37,417 nt of DNA from Alkalibacterium thalassium (GCF_900101165.1 NZ_FNFK01000017.1:1-37417), one strand, 5' to 3'; counted from the stretch's first letter, positions 7,394-16,329 are shown. A program made the numbers and translations. Notes: generated by a model from the letters alone, not told the origin.

Positions 7394-8089
7394 ATGAATA
7401 CGAACATAATTGGTGTGCTGGGAGGGATGGGCCCACTTGCTACGGCAAGTTTCTTCAGGAAGATCATTGAAGAAACCGAAGTCACTAAAGATCAGGATCA
7501 TTATCGCGTAATTATCGACAGTAATCCTAAAATACCTGACCGAACGAAAGCTATCCTATACGGGGGAGAGTCTCCCCTGTTAGAGATGATAAAGACGGCA
7601 CAGAATCTTGAGCAATCCGGAGCTACTGTACTGGCTATGCCATGCATTACAGCTCACTACTTTCATGAAGAAATACAGAAACACGTGTCTATTCCTTTTT
7701 ATCATGTACTCCAGGGGTTAGATGACTATTTAGCGGATAACTTTGCTTCTGTTACTAAAATAGGCGTGCTTTCTACAACAGCAACGAAAGAAACAGAACT
7801 TTTTCAAACGTACATTAAAAGCAAATCCGTTCTATTCCCCGATCAGTCGGTACAGGAAGAGAAAGTCATGCGGGCAATTTTCGGTGAGAACGGAATCAAA
7901 CAGGGAAACAGCGGCGAGTATCCAAAACAGTTGCTTAAAGAAGCAGCGGATCAGCTGATCGATGAGATGGGCTGCGAGCTGATCATTGGGGGATGCACAG
8001 AAGTGGAACTGGTCCTGGGATCAGACGATTTGAGTGTGCCTTTCATCGATCCGATGAGAGCGGCAGCGAGGATGCTGACAGAAAGATAA
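7394..8089 (+). CDS. racD: Aspartate/glutamate racemase family protein, probable aspartate racemase
   Basis: The 231-residue protein belongs to the PLP-independent Asp/Glu racemase superfamily. It has the N-terminal GVLGGMGPLATASFF, the first catalytic Cys in MPCITAHYF (C84) and the second in GGCTEVEL (C201), which deprotonate and reprotonate the alpha carbon from opposite faces. The family form is usually MPCNTAH, so the Asn-to-Ile change next to C84 is a small oddity. D-aspartate made by RacD is used in the cross-bridge of many lactic acid bacteria. A MurE-type ligase follows 72 bases later, very likely in the same operon, and a candidate ATP-grasp ligase lies upstream at 724. The start at 7394 has only a weak GAAAAGAGTG site. 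Confidence 0.85.
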   Translation: MNTNIIGVLGGMGPLATASFFRKIIEETEVTKDQDHYRVIIDSNPKIPDRTKAILYGGESPLLEMIKTAQNLEQSGATVLAMPCITAHYFHEEIQKHVSIPFYHVLQGLDDYLADNFASVTKIGVLSTTATKETELFQTYIKSKSVLFPDQSVQEEKVMRAIFGENGIKQGNSGEYPKQLLKEAADQLIDEMGCELIIGGCTEVELVLGSDDLSVPFIDPMRAAARMLTER

Positions 8090-8161
8090 AAAAAATCGTA
8101 GAATGCGGTAGGGATAATACACGTCTGCGTAATAGTATAGGTAAATTAAGGAGATCTTAAA

Positions 8162-9613
8162 GTGAAATGGAGAGAAATAATACATCAGATTGAAGGTATC
8201 GAAACAGATGATGATCTGAATACTATTGAAATAGCAGGAATCAATGAACGGGCAGACAGAATAAGCGAAGGAGAAATTTTTGTCGCCATAAAAGGATTTC
8301 AGAAAGATGGACATGATTTCATTGACCAGGCTATTGATAATGGGGCAGCTATAATCATCGGGCAGAAACCTGTGACGGGCTTATCTGTCCCGTATGTTCA
8401 GGTGGAAGATTCCAGAAAAATGCTCGGAACACTGGCTGCAAGTTATTATGGTTATCCTTCAAGAAGTAAGTTAGTGATTGGAGTGACCGGAACGAATGGT
8501 AAAACTACGACGGGGCTCTTCACTACGCATCTGCTGAGAAAAGCAGGTTATACGGTCTCCTTCTTTGGAACGGTATTTAATGAAGTGAACGGCAGACGGG
8601 TGGACAGTTCATTAACTACTCCAAGCGCTTCGGAAATTCAGAAATTTCTGGCTGAATCAGATGACGAAACAGTCGTAATAGAGGTCTCTTCACAAGGTCT
8701 GCAGCAGCACCGGATGGAAGGAATGTTCTTCGATTATGGTCTGTTCACCAATCTCCAGCATGACCATCTGGACTATCATAAAACAATCGAAGAGTACTTT
8801 TCAGCAAAAAAGAAGCTGTTTTCACTTCTTAAACCCGGAGGGAAAGCTGTCATCAATAGCGAAGACACATGGGGGAAAAAACTGAAAGACCTTCTTCTCG
8901 AAGAGGACATAGAGGTTCTGACAGTAGGAGAGTCAGATGAGGAGAACACTCATTTTACATTCCGTGCTGAAGGAGAGAGCGAACTCCTGATGGATGGGAA
9001 GATAGTTAAAGTGGATGCGCCGTTACCAGGCAAGCATAATCTGCTCAACTTGGCCATGGCAGGAACTGTAGTGAAAGATATAGGACATGATATCAGTAAT
9101 CTGAATGAAATGATCAAAGACCTCGAGCCTATTCCAGGACGGTTTGAAGTGTATACAATAAATGATGACGTCAAGGCGATCATTGACTATGCGCATACGG
9201 CTGAAGCGCTGGAGGCAGTCTTATCAACATGCAGGAGCTTGTATCCTGATCATAGAATATGCCATATTTTTGGCTTCAGAGGCAGTCGTGATCATTCCAA
9301 ACGTGAGAAAATGTTCGATGCGTCCGTTTCAGGAAGCGACTGCACTCTTCTGACACTGGATGATCTGAATGAAGAACCGGAAGAGATCATGAAAAACAGC
9401 TATATGAAACTGGCACTGAAGTATCCTGAAAATAAAGTGACTGTAATCATGGACCGGACGATGGCCGTCAAACAAGTCATTGACGAAGCAGAAGAAAAGA
9501 CGCTTATTATTCTTACAGGAAAAGGACATGAAAAGTACACAAGCACCTTTAACCTCTCCACCCATACGGATAAAGAGACAATCGACTACTTTGTAGACTA
9601 TTATTCATTTTAA
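8162..9613 (+). CDS. murE: UDP-N-acetylmuramyl-tripeptide synthetase, MurE-type (non-DAP)
   Basis: The 483-residue Mur ligase adds the third amino acid to UDP-MurNAc-L-Ala-D-Glu if it is a true MurE. Motifs seen are VAIKGFQKDGHDF (41-53), P-loop GTNGKTT (110-116), SSLTTPSASE, VIEVSSQGL, and DYAHT (342-346) in the C-terminal domain. Where diaminopimelate-adding MurE enzymes have DNPR, this one has DDLN (400-403), so a Lys-, Orn- or other-type substrate is expected. It starts with GTG at 8162 behind AAGGAGAT (8148-8155) and follows racD as an operon. It could be the main MurE or a second paralogue used for cross-bridge building. A strong terminator follows. Confidence 0.85.
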   Translation: MKWREIIHQIEGIETDDDLNTIEIAGINERADRISEGEIFVAIKGFQKDGHDFIDQAIDNGAAIIIGQKPVTGLSVPYVQVEDSRKMLGTLAASYYGYPSRSKLVIGVTGTNGKTTTGLFTTHLLRKAGYTVSFFGTVFNEVNGRRVDSSLTTPSASEIQKFLAESDDETVVIEVSSQGLQQHRMEGMFFDYGLFTNLQHDHLDYHKTIEEYFSAKKKLFSLLKPGGKAVINSEDTWGKKLKDLLLEEDIEVLTVGESDEENTHFTFRAEGESELLMDGKIVKVDAPLPGKHNLLNLAMAGTVVKDIGHDISNLNEMIKDLEPIPGRFEVYTINDDVKAIIDYAHTAEALEAVLSTCRSLYPDHRICHIFGFRGSRDHSKREKMFDASVSGSDCTLLTLDDLNEEPEEIMKNSYMKLALKYPENKVTVIMDRTMAVKQVIDEAEEKTLIILTGKGHEKYTSTFNLSTHTDKETIDYFVDYYSF

Positions 9614-9619
9614 ACTGAG

Positions 9620-9672
9620 AGTTTATCTTTCCCTCACAGGTCAGTTGACCAGGGTAAGATAAACTTTTTTCT
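9620..9672 (+). terminator. Rho-independent terminator of the racD-murE operon
   Basis: AGTTTATCTTTCCCT (9620-9634) pairs with AGGGTAAGATAAACT (9651-9665), followed by a T-run. The loop itself contains GGTCAGTTGACC, a further self-complementary element. Confidence 0.88.
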
Positions 9673-9680
9673 ATGCCTTT

Positions 9681-9879
9681 CTTGGGCTAAGTGCTGAAGT
9701 TAGTTTGTCTGGAAGGCTACAATGCAGACTGGATGCGGGCTAGCAGTGGAACTCGAAGAAGAGACGAACCTGAGTTGAGGAGCAAACGCGATAGCCCCGG
9801 AACTCAAATGGAGAACGTAACTGAGTCTAACTGCAATCACTTTAAGCTTGAGATGAAAAAACCCGTTAAAACGGGTTTT
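9681..9879 (+). ncRNA. Candidate structured non-coding RNA, about 200 nt, family not recognised
   Basis: The segment between the murE terminator and the copper operon folds by eye into a long closing stem and three branches. The closing stem pairs 9681-9703 with 9827-9852, including GTTAG/CTAAC, AAGTG/CACTT and GGCT/AGTT-type pairs with G-U and small bulges. Branches are GTCTG/CAGAC (9707-9711/9725-9729), GGGCTA/TAGCCC (9737-9742/9792-9797) with inner AACTC/GAGTT (9750-9754/9772-9776), and ACTCA/TGAGT (9802-9806/9822-9826) stacked on the closing stem. It ends in its own terminator (9858-9879). GGAACTC occurs twice (9748, 9799), so branches could swap partners. A weak promoter (TTGACC 9645, TTCTAT 9669, 18-base spacer) overlaps the murE terminator. 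It does not look like 6S, RNase P, tmRNA, SRP RNA or a known riboswitch. Confidence 0.5.
9858..9879 (+). terminator. Terminator of the candidate ncRNA
   Basis: AAAACCCGT (9858-9866) and ACGGGTTTT (9871-9879) form a perfect 9-bp stem with a TAAA loop. The T-run is part of the stem, so it could act in both directions. Confidence 0.75.
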
Positions 9880-9984
9880 GACTACTTAATGAAACAGAGT
9901 AATCCTAAAAATAACTAATCTCTGGACATTATATATCTGAAAACAGATCAGCTACTAAAGATTATAAGAGAGGTAAAATAAACC

Positions 9985-10042
9985 TTGACATCTATCGGCT
10001 ACAATTGTAAACTATAAATACGAACCAACATTTACAATTGTA
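9985..10042 (+). promoter_or_regulatory. Copper-responsive promoter with two cop boxes
   Basis: TTGACA (9985-9990), a 17-base spacer and TAAACT (10008-10013) form the promoter. Two TACAATTGTA palindromes (10000-10009 and 10033-10042) match the CopY operator core TACAnnTGTA. The first overlaps the -10 region and the second lies between it and the copY ribosome site, as expected for copper-released repression. Confidence 0.88.
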
Positions 10043-10059
10043 ATCATAGGAGAGGTAAG

Positions 10060-10485
10060 ATGAAGGACATACAAATTTCCCCGTCAGAATGGGAAGTAAT
10101 GAGAGTCGTCTGGACGACGCATCCCATTACAAGCAAGGAAATCAGCCGTATCCTCAATGAAAAGAAAGACTGGAAACTAGCTACTACAAAGACACTTATT
10201 GGACGTCTGGTGAAAAAAGGGATGCTGACAACGGCGCAGAACGGTCGTCAGTACGATTACTCGCCAGCTGTTACAGAAGATGAAAGTCTGAAGGAAGCAT
10301 CAGAGCATCTATTGAACCAGGTCTGTACTAGAAAAGTAGGCGAGCTTATCGAAATGATGCTTGAGAGCAGAACACTTAGCATTAAGGACCTGGAATCGCT
10401 GGAAAAAATTATTCAAATGAAAAAAGAGAATGCTCCTGAAGTGGTAGTCTGTGGATGCATTCCCGGCCAGTGTACATGTAGTTAA
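10060..10485 (+). CDS. copY: Copper-responsive repressor CopY (BlaI/MecI family)
   Basis: The 141-residue protein has an N-terminal winged-helix DNA-binding domain (residues 5-72) typical of BlaI/MecI repressors. Its C-terminus carries C131-x-C133-x4-C138-x-C140, the CopY metal site: zinc-bound it grips DNA, and Cu(I) delivered by CopZ displaces the zinc and releases it. It is the first gene of copYAZ and lies directly behind two cop boxes. The start at 10060 has AGGAGAGGTAAG upstream. Length fits Enterococcus-type CopY. Confidence 0.95.
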   Translation: MKDIQISPSEWEVMRVVWTTHPITSKEISRILNEKKDWKLATTKTLIGRLVKKGMLTTAQNGRQYDYSPAVTEDESLKEASEHLLNQVCTRKVGELIEMMLESRTLSIKDLESLEKIIQMKKENAPEVVVCGCIPGQCTCS

Positions 10486-10564
10486 AAGAATGAGAGAGAA
10501 ATCGGTCAACTGGATAGTTGTACTCGACTCAACAGAGACACAACCGAATCAGGAGGAGAAAATA

Positions 10565-13042
10565 ATGGACTCAAAATCATATCCGGTCGAAGGCATGACC
10601 TGTGCGTCATGTGCCTCGACTATAGAGAAAACGGCAGGAAAGGTATCAGGCGTCGTCGAAGCATCAGTCAATCTGGCTTCTGAAAAACTGACTGTCAAGG
10701 TAGATGAAACAAGCTTTGATCCAAAAGAGCTGGAGCGGGAGATCGATGCATCAGGCTATACTGTAGTCATGCCTCAGATGGTCAATGCAACCTTTAATAT
10801 CGAAGGGATGACCTGTGCATCATGTTCTGCGACCGTAGAAAAAACAGCATCCAGACTTGAAGGGATGGCTTCGGCGTCAGTCAATCTGGCCTCAGAAAAA
10901 ATGAATGTCACATACAATCCGCTTAAACTTTCTGTGAGAGACATAGAAGATGCGATCAATCAGACGGGATACAAAGCTACCCCGAAAGAAGAGGATGAAG
11001 CAGAGGTAGACGGACCAAGAGAAGAAGCGAGCGAGTCGAAGGAAGATGTACTCAAGAAGCGAGTTATCTGGACTGCCATATTTACTCTGCCACTTTTTTA
11101 CGTATCAATGGCTCCAATGATCGGCATCATGCTTCCGGGACCGATTGATCATATGACAAATCCGATTCCCTACGCGTTGCTTCAGTTGATCTTGACGATT
11201 CCTGTGATGTGGCTGGGTCGTTCGTACTTTGAGCAAGGATTCAAAACCTTATCTAAAGGACATCCAAACATGAATTCCCTGATTTCGCTAGGTACAGTAG
11301 CGGCATTCGTATACAGTGTAGCTGCCACTTATGCGATCATAGTGGATGGGGCCGATCTGGCGATGATGCTGTACTACGAGACAGCCGCTGTAATTCTGGC
11401 GTTCCATACACTGGGCAAGTATCTGGAAGAGCGTTCTAAAGGTCGGATGTCCGAGGCAATCCAGAAGCTGATGGATCTGGCACCGAAGACAGCCCGCATC
11501 GTTCATAATGGCGAAGAAGTGGGAGTGGCGGTCGAAAGCGTCTCTCCAGGAGATATTGTCCGCGTTCGACCGGGAGAGAAAATGCCTGTAGATGGTGTGA
11601 TCATTAAAGGGCGGACAGCCGTAGATGAATCAATGTTGACAGGAGAGAGCATGCCAGTTGAAAAGAGTGAAGGGGACGACATCATCGGTGCTAGCATGAA
11701 TAAGAACGGATCGATTGATTACCGGGCAACTAAAGTTGGAAAAGATACCACCTTGTCCCAGATTATTCAACTGGTAGAGGAAGCTCAAGGATCAAAAGCA
11801 CCTATTGCCAAACTGGCTGATATTATAACCGGCTACTTTGTGCCGATTGTTATTGGACTGGCTCTTATTTCCGGACTGGTCTGGTTGATAGCTGGCCAGA
11901 GTTTCATTTTTTCCCTGACTATTATGATTTCCGTACTGGTTATTGCCTGTCCATGCGCCTTAGGTCTGGCGACTCCAACTGCAATCATGGTCGGAACGGG
12001 TAAAGGAGCGGAACATGGAGTGCTGATCAAGAGTGGGGATGCACTGGAAACGATTCATAATGTCCAGACTATTGTCTTCGACAAGACTGGGACGCTGACT
12101 GAAGGAAAACCTGTTGTGACGGATGTCTTCGTTACTGAAGGCACTGACTGGTCAGAAGAAGACCTGTTAGCTTTGGCAGCTTCTGCAGAAAAAGGCAGTG
12201 AGCATCCATTAGGTGAAGCAATAGTTAAGGAAGCAGAAGAAAAGAACCTGAAGTTGCAGGAGGCGACTGATTTTGAAGCCATTCCGGGTCAGGGACTGAC
12301 AGCTGAAGTGGACGGCATACGCCTTTATTTCGGCAACAAAAAATTGATGACGGAACAGTCTTTCGAGTATAATCAGATTGAAGCACAGGCAGATACTTTT
12401 GCGGATGAAGGAAAAACACCGATGTATCTGGCAGTCAACGGAAAGATTGCAGGGATTATCGCTGTCGCAGATACACTAAAAGAAAATAGTGTGAAAACAG
12501 TCCAGTTACTTCAGAAGCAAGGAATCGAAGTAGCGATGATCACAGGTGACAATACCCGTACCGCTAATGCAGTGGCTCAACTTGCCGGTATCGACCGTGT
12601 ACTGAGTGATGTGCTTCCGGAAGACAAAGCCAATGAGGTGAAAAAACTTCAGGATGAAGGAAAGAAAGTAGCCATGGTCGGGGATGGTATCAATGATGCA
12701 CCGGCGCTGGCTCAGGCCGATATCGGTATTGCAATCGGTTCTGGAACGGATGTTGCTGTAGAGTCTGCCGATGTCGTTCTGATGAGAAGCGATGTAAAAG
12801 AAGTGCTGACGGCTATTGAACTAAGTAAGGAAACATTGAAGAATATCAAGCAGAACTTGTTCTGGGCTTTCGCCTATAACGTAATTGGAATTCCGATTGC
12901 CATGGGCCTGCTGTTCCTGCTGGGTGGTCCACTTCTCAATCCGGTATTTGCGGCAGCTGCTATGAGTTTCAGTTCTGTTTCAGTTCTGCTGAACGCCTTG
13001 AGACTTAAAAAGTTTGCACCAACTTGGACACAGGCCAGTTAA
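10565..13042 (+). CDS. copA: Copper-exporting P1B-type ATPase with two metal-binding domains
   Basis: The 825-residue membrane pump expels Cu(I). Two N-terminal heavy-metal domains carry GMTCASC (10-16 and 81-87), followed by eight expected membrane segments, the TGE phosphatase motif (TGES), the intramembrane CPC site C462-P463-C464, the phosphorylated Asp in DKTGTLT (D506), the ATP-binding GSEHPLGEA and the hinge GDGINDAP. All key residues are present. The start at 10565 is chosen because AGGAGGAGAAAAT stands before it; an in-frame ATG at 10451 lies inside copY and lacks a ribosome site. The gene follows copY by 79 bases and precedes copZ by 36. Confidence 0.95.
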   Translation: MDSKSYPVEGMTCASCASTIEKTAGKVSGVVEASVNLASEKLTVKVDETSFDPKELEREIDASGYTVVMPQMVNATFNIEGMTCASCSATVEKTASRLEGMASASVNLASEKMNVTYNPLKLSVRDIEDAINQTGYKATPKEEDEAEVDGPREEASESKEDVLKKRVIWTAIFTLPLFYVSMAPMIGIMLPGPIDHMTNPIPYALLQLILTIPVMWLGRSYFEQGFKTLSKGHPNMNSLISLGTVAAFVYSVAATYAIIVDGADLAMMLYYETAAVILAFHTLGKYLEERSKGRMSEAIQKLMDLAPKTARIVHNGEEVGVAVESVSPGDIVRVRPGEKMPVDGVIIKGRTAVDESMLTGESMPVEKSEGDDIIGASMNKNGSIDYRATKVGKDTTLSQIIQLVEEAQGSKAPIAKLADIITGYFVPIVIGLALISGLVWLIAGQSFIFSLTIMISVLVIACPCALGLATPTAIMVGTGKGAEHGVLIKSGDALETIHNVQTIVFDKTGTLTEGKPVVTDVFVTEGTDWSEEDLLALAASAEKGSEHPLGEAIVKEAEEKNLKLQEATDFEAIPGQGLTAEVDGIRLYFGNKKLMTEQSFEYNQIEAQADTFADEGKTPMYLAVNGKIAGIIAVADTLKENSVKTVQLLQKQGIEVAMITGDNTRTANAVAQLAGIDRVLSDVLPEDKANEVKKLQDEGKKVAMVGDGINDAPALAQADIGIAIGSGTDVAVESADVVLMRSDVKEVLTAIELSKETLKNIKQNLFWAFAYNVIGIPIAMGLLFLLGGPLLNPVFAAAAMSFSSVSVLLNALRLKKFAPTWTQAS

Positions 13043-13078
13043 TCAGTAAATCGTATAAATTTGAAGGAGAGATTATTT

Positions 13079-13291
13079 ATGAAATATACAGCAATAGTAG
13101 AAGGCATGAACTGCAATGGCTGTGCGAATTCAGTAAAAGCTGCATTCACACAGGTCGAAGGGGTTCAGGAAGTACAAGTAAAACTGGATACCAAAGAAGC
13201 AGAAATCGTTTCCGGGACGGAAGTATCTGAAGAGAAGCTCAAAGAAGCTTTAGCTGATACCACATACACTGTTGTTTCTGTTACCTCTTAA
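13079..13291 (+). CDS. copZ: Copper chaperone CopZ
   Basis: A 70-residue single heavy-metal-associated domain with GMNCNGC (about 9-15), the Cu(I)-binding CxxC motif in loop one of a ferredoxin-like fold. CopZ carries Cu(I) to the CopA ATPase and to the CopY repressor. Start 13079 has GAAGGAGAG upstream. The terminator at 13308 closes the operon. Confidence 0.93.
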   Translation: MKYTAIVEGMNCNGCANSVKAAFTQVEGVQEVQVKLDTKEAEIVSGTEVSEEKLKEALADTTYTVVSVTS

Positions 13292-13307
13292 TAAAATAAA
13301 GTCTGAG

Positions 13308-13349
13308 GGCTGTCCATAAAGCGTCAATGTGGACAGCCTGTTTCTTTTT
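13308..13349 (+). terminator. Terminator of the copYAZ operon
   Basis: GGCTGTCCA (13308-13316) pairs with TGGACAGCC (13330-13338), followed by TGTTTCTTTTT. Confidence 0.85.
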
Positions 13350-13397
13350 ATAATATGAGAACACTTTCAAAAATGTTATTCTTTCAGTCAAAATTGC

Positions 13398-13425
13398 TTA
13401 CAGATACTAAAAAATAGTGTATCAT
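13398..13425 (+). promoter_or_regulatory. Possible promoter for the 367-residue unknown protein
   Basis: TTACAG (13398-13403), a 16-base spacer and TATCAT (13420-13425) give a modest promoter match about 80 bases before the next gene. Confidence 0.3.
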
Positions 13426-13503
13426 TAAATCATCTCTATCAGATTGATAAATGGAAAACTATAAGCTGAACTAAAACTAGATACTTTTAAAGAAGGTGAA
13501 AGA

Positions 13504-14607
13504 ATGAAAAAAGGTAAAGCATACGTACCATTTAGATTCAAATTATCACCCATCAAAAAAATGGCTATGATTCATTTTCATAAAAATCCGGATAGTGAAT
13601 ATGAGGCCTTCGAACTTCATTATATTAGCGGAGAACCATGGGGGGAAGGGTTCAGAGTTCTTGCCTGGCGTACTGATGGATACAGAGACTCATATGTACA
13701 GGATACGTTGACTATTTCTGAAGACGAAGAGATCTTGTCTATAGGCGGTAAAGGTCTAAAGGAACGGTACACTGTGGAGTTTGATGAAGGCTATTTTGAA
13801 CATGCCAACGGTCAGCTGGATGCCGGCTTTGTTTTCAACGACAAATTGGGGCGCCGTATCGTGCTCTATGTCGATGAAAGAGTTGACAAGGACACTAAAC
13901 CATTGACCTGGCTCCCGTCTGTAGGGAATCATATCCAGGAGCCTCACTCTATGCCTCTTTTCTTCCTGTATAATTTTGACTTCGCCAGAAAAAGAGATAC
14001 TGAAATTTTCCTGTCTATCGACGGACAGGTAGTCGAAGTCGATCCCTTTGCTTTTCCCAAAGACTTTCAGGCGCGTTATTATGTTGAATTCTCGACTGAT
14101 TCGGTCGTTACGAATTTTAATGAAGCTGGAAGATATACTCTGGAACAGGTACAGATCGATGAGGATGGCATTGCTAGAGGTGAACATAATACCTATCTTT
14201 ATGAAACAACGAAAAATGATTTATATAAACTTAAGCGTATCACCGTGGATCACGAAACTAATCCTGTAGAAGTAACCTTCGATCCGGCATTCCCTAATCA
14301 TCAGGAAGTCAAAGAAGGCCGACCGATTTACGGGGAGTTCAAGATCGTTCCTTCAGGAGAAGCCGGGTTCTTGAAAGGGAAATACAATGTAGTCCATCAG
14401 CAGGGGAAAGCAGTCATCAATTTATCTTTTCCGGAAAACTGGAATACACCTAAAGGGGCAAACATTGAGCGTGTCATCAACAGCATGACGCCTAACATCA
14501 AGTCATGGTACCGAACGTATCAGTGTACACAGGTAGTTAAACTGGAAAATATGGATACAACGGTTCAATGGAAACGTATCGATCCGGATAGACGTACGCT
14601 TTATTGA
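13504..14607 (+). CDS. Conserved-looking hypothetical protein, 367 residues
   Basis: No family is recognised. The protein has no signal peptide and no membrane segment. It is rich in alternating hydrophobic/charged strands and aromatic residues (for example MAMIHFHKNPDSEYEAFELH and the C-terminal WYRTYQCTQVVKLENMD), suggesting an all-beta, sandwich-like cytoplasmic protein, possibly of two similar halves. GAAGGTGAAAG precedes the ATG at 13504. It stands alone between the copZ terminator and its own terminator at 14621, so it is a single-gene transcript. Codon use looks like that of its neighbours, so it is a real gene. Confidence 0.75.
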   Translation: MKKGKAYVPFRFKLSPIKKMAMIHFHKNPDSEYEAFELHYISGEPWGEGFRVLAWRTDGYRDSYVQDTLTISEDEEILSIGGKGLKERYTVEFDEGYFEHANGQLDAGFVFNDKLGRRIVLYVDERVDKDTKPLTWLPSVGNHIQEPHSMPLFFLYNFDFARKRDTEIFLSIDGQVVEVDPFAFPKDFQARYYVEFSTDSVVTNFNEAGRYTLEQVQIDEDGIARGEHNTYLYETTKNDLYKLKRITVDHETNPVEVTFDPAFPNHQEVKEGRPIYGEFKIVPSGEAGFLKGKYNVVHQQGKAVINLSFPENWNTPKGANIERVINSMTPNIKSWYRTYQCTQVVKLENMDTTVQWKRIDPDRRTLY

Positions 14608-14620
14608 TCAGGCAAAAAGG

Positions 14621-14655
14621 GGAGACAGCTGACGCGATTGCCGGCTGTCTTTTTG
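14621..14655 (+). terminator. Terminator after the 367-residue unknown gene
   Basis: AGACAGC (14623-14629) pairs with GCTGTCT (14644-14650), followed by TTTTT. Confidence 0.75.
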
Positions 14656-14802
14656 ACGTTTCTAGAGTCGTGAACAGAACCAGACGTGCCGGTCGACGAG
14701 TTTGAACAAAAAAAGTGTATAACCAGGATGAAAAATAATATAGGCTTACACTAAGAGGATATTAGCTATCAGGGTAATCAGAAAATAGAAAGGAAAGATG
14801 AT

Positions 14803-15450
14803 ATGAAAATTTTAGTGACGGGATTTGATCCTTTTGGAGGAGAGAAGATAAATCCGGCATATGAAGCCGTCAGTCGATTGGATTCGGAAATTGCAGGAGC
14901 TGAAATCATCACTATGGAGCTGCCGACCGTGTTTCATAACTCTTCAGAAGTTCTCAGGGAAAAAATTGAAGAGACTGATCCGGATGTAATTCTCTGTGTC
15001 GGACAGGCTGGAGGACGTTACAGTGTTACGCCCGAACGTGTAGCAATCAATATAGACGATGCCCGAATTCCAGATAATAAGAGCAATCAGCCGATCGACG
15101 AACCGATTCAGCCAGATGGACCGGCAGCTTATTTCAGCACGCTTCCTATCAAAGCCATGGTAGAGAAAATGAGGCAGGCCGGTGTGCCGGCGAGTGTGTC
15201 AAACAGTGCCGGAACGTTTGTCTGCAATCACATCATGTATCAGATGCTCCACATCATCGAAAAGGACTTTCCAGAAAAGACCGGGGGATTCGTCCATGTT
15301 CCCTTCATCCCGGAACAGGTCGTAGACAAGCCGAATCTGCCGTCTATGCATCTTGAAGATATTATCCGGGCATTGACTGTGGGAATCGAAGCGATCGTCA
15401 TGTATCATGGTAAAGAGGATATGAAAGAAACGGGTGGGACGATTCACTAA
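14803..15450 (+). CDS. pcp: Pyrrolidone-carboxylate peptidase (pyroglutamyl peptidase I)
   Basis: The 215-residue cytoplasmic cysteine peptidase (family C15) removes N-terminal pyroglutamate from peptides. The triad is visible: E78 in TPERVAIN, C141 in [13 protein letters not shown] and H165 in [11 protein letters not shown]. The N-terminus [20 protein letters not shown] is diagnostic. Length is normal. AGGAAAGATGAT precedes the start. The deleted antiporter gene begins 56 bases downstream and was probably cotranscribed. Confidence 0.95.
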   Translation: MKILVTGFDPFGGEKINPAYEAVSRLDSEIAGAEIITMELPTVFHNSSEVLREKIEETDPDVILCVGQAGGRYSVTPERVAINIDDARIPDNKSNQPIDEPIQPDGPAAYFSTLPIKAMVEKMRQAGVPASVSNSAGTFVCNHIMYQMLHIIEKDFPEKTGGFVHVPFIPEQVVDKPNLPSMHLEDIIRALTVGIEAIVMYHGKEDMKETGGTIH

Positions 15451-15506
15451 AGAGAAGAAAGAGAAGAGGTCACTCTCTTCTCGTACATAAGCGGGAGAAG
15501 GTAAGT

Positions 15507-15941
15507 ATGCTTACGGGAACTGGATTGCTATTATTATTTGGATACATAGGAGGGAAACTTGTCTCCAGTACTAAACTGCCGCCGTTGATCGGGATGCTTC
15601 TTGTCGGAATGGCTTTAGGACCATATGTCCTGAACTGGCTGGACAGCGATCTTTTGACCGTCTCTCAGGATATACGAACCTTTGCTCTGATCGTCATCCT
15701 GCTGAGAGCCGGCTTGGGTATTAAAAAAGATCAAATCAAGCAGGTTGGAACAATCGCCTTGAAAATTAGCAGTATTCCTTGCTTTCTCGAAGGTTTGACC
15801 ATAACTGCCTTGGCTGTCCTATCTATCATCATCACAGCGCCACTTGGTGCAGCGGCGATTTATGCAACGGCTCCGAAACTGCTGACTAAAGGAAAAAATA
15901 AAAAAATAAAAATTCAAAAAAGATTTGACAAAGTATTCTGA
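15507..15941 (+). pseudogene. Internally deleted cation/proton antiporter (N- and C-terminal parts fused in frame)
   Basis: The open frame encodes 144 residues. The first ~100 match the N-terminus of a ~400-residue CPA1-type Na+(K+)/H+ antiporter: two or three membrane helices with KLPPLIGMLLVGMALGPYV and IRTFALIVILLRAGLGI. It then jumps to what looks like the last helix of the same family (LSIIITAPLGAAAIY) and a basic tail. About 250 residues of the transport core, including the conserved Asp-containing helices, are missing. The join falls near residues 100-108 and keeps the frame. It cannot transport; a leftover is far more likely than a new small protein. Its ribosome site (GGGAGAAGG) is intact, and the next promoter overlaps its 3' end. 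Confidence 0.75.
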
Positions 15942-15953
15942 AGTAAGTATAGT
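15925..15953 (+). promoter_or_regulatory. Promoter of the tandem T-box leader
   Basis: TTGACA (15925-15930), a 17-base spacer and TATAGT (15948-15953) give a near-consensus promoter. It lies partly inside the end of the deleted antiporter frame and would start transcription near 15960. Confidence 0.75.
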
Positions 15954-15959
15954 AATAAT

Positions 15960-16304
15960 CAAGTTCTTGAAAATGAGAATAACAGAAGAAAACAGTGTGA
16001 AAAGAAAAGTACATTTAGGACATCTTCTCAGAGAGCCTGTAGTGGTGGGAGCAGGTAAGAAAGAATAAATGGAAAATGGTCTTGGAATTGGAGCAGGTGA
16101 TCCCGGTCGGGTAAGCGTGCTACGGGTTCACCCGTTATAGTGACGCAGTCTACAGGAGTAGTGAATCAATACTGACGCCCTGTGCACTGGCAGAGGCATG
16201 ACTGGAGACGGTCATGCAAAATAAGGTGGTAACACGATAATCATTAATTATGAGTCGTCCTTAAAAAAGTCTTTGGATTAAGATTTTTTTAAGGACGTTT
16301 TTTT
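15960..16304 (+). promoter_or_regulatory. T-box riboswitch 1 (probable tRNA-Met sensor)
   Basis: The leader has a Stem I start (GAGAGCCTG then GGTGGGAGCAGG), a candidate specifier ATG in GGAAAATGG directly before the 3' strand of the base helix (AGGAC pairs with GTCTT), the T-box antiterminator core AAGGTGGTAACACG (16223-16236) and a terminator (CGTCCTT at 16256 with AAGGACG at 16291, then T7). The bulge TGGT would pair with a tRNA 3' end ACCA, which agrees with tRNA-Met having A at position 73. T-boxes read uncharged tRNA and turn on downstream genes. The specifier is inferred. Confidence 0.85.
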
Positions 16305-16329
16305 ATACAATTAAATAGCTATATACTGC

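Noticed and set aside
9681..9879. 6S RNA as identity of the candidate ncRNA
   Set aside because: Size and closing stem fit loosely, but a multi-branched centre with three hairpins does not match the single long hairpin with an open bubble expected of 6S RNA.
9691..9918. 75-codon frame over the candidate ncRNA
   Set aside because: It lacks a ribosome site, has no protein-like pattern, and runs through a perfect terminator hairpin; the RNA structure explains the region better.
10451..10564. N-terminal extension of CopA from an ATG inside copY
   Set aside because: It has no ribosome site and overlaps copY, while ATG 10565 has an excellent site directly before the first metal-binding domain.
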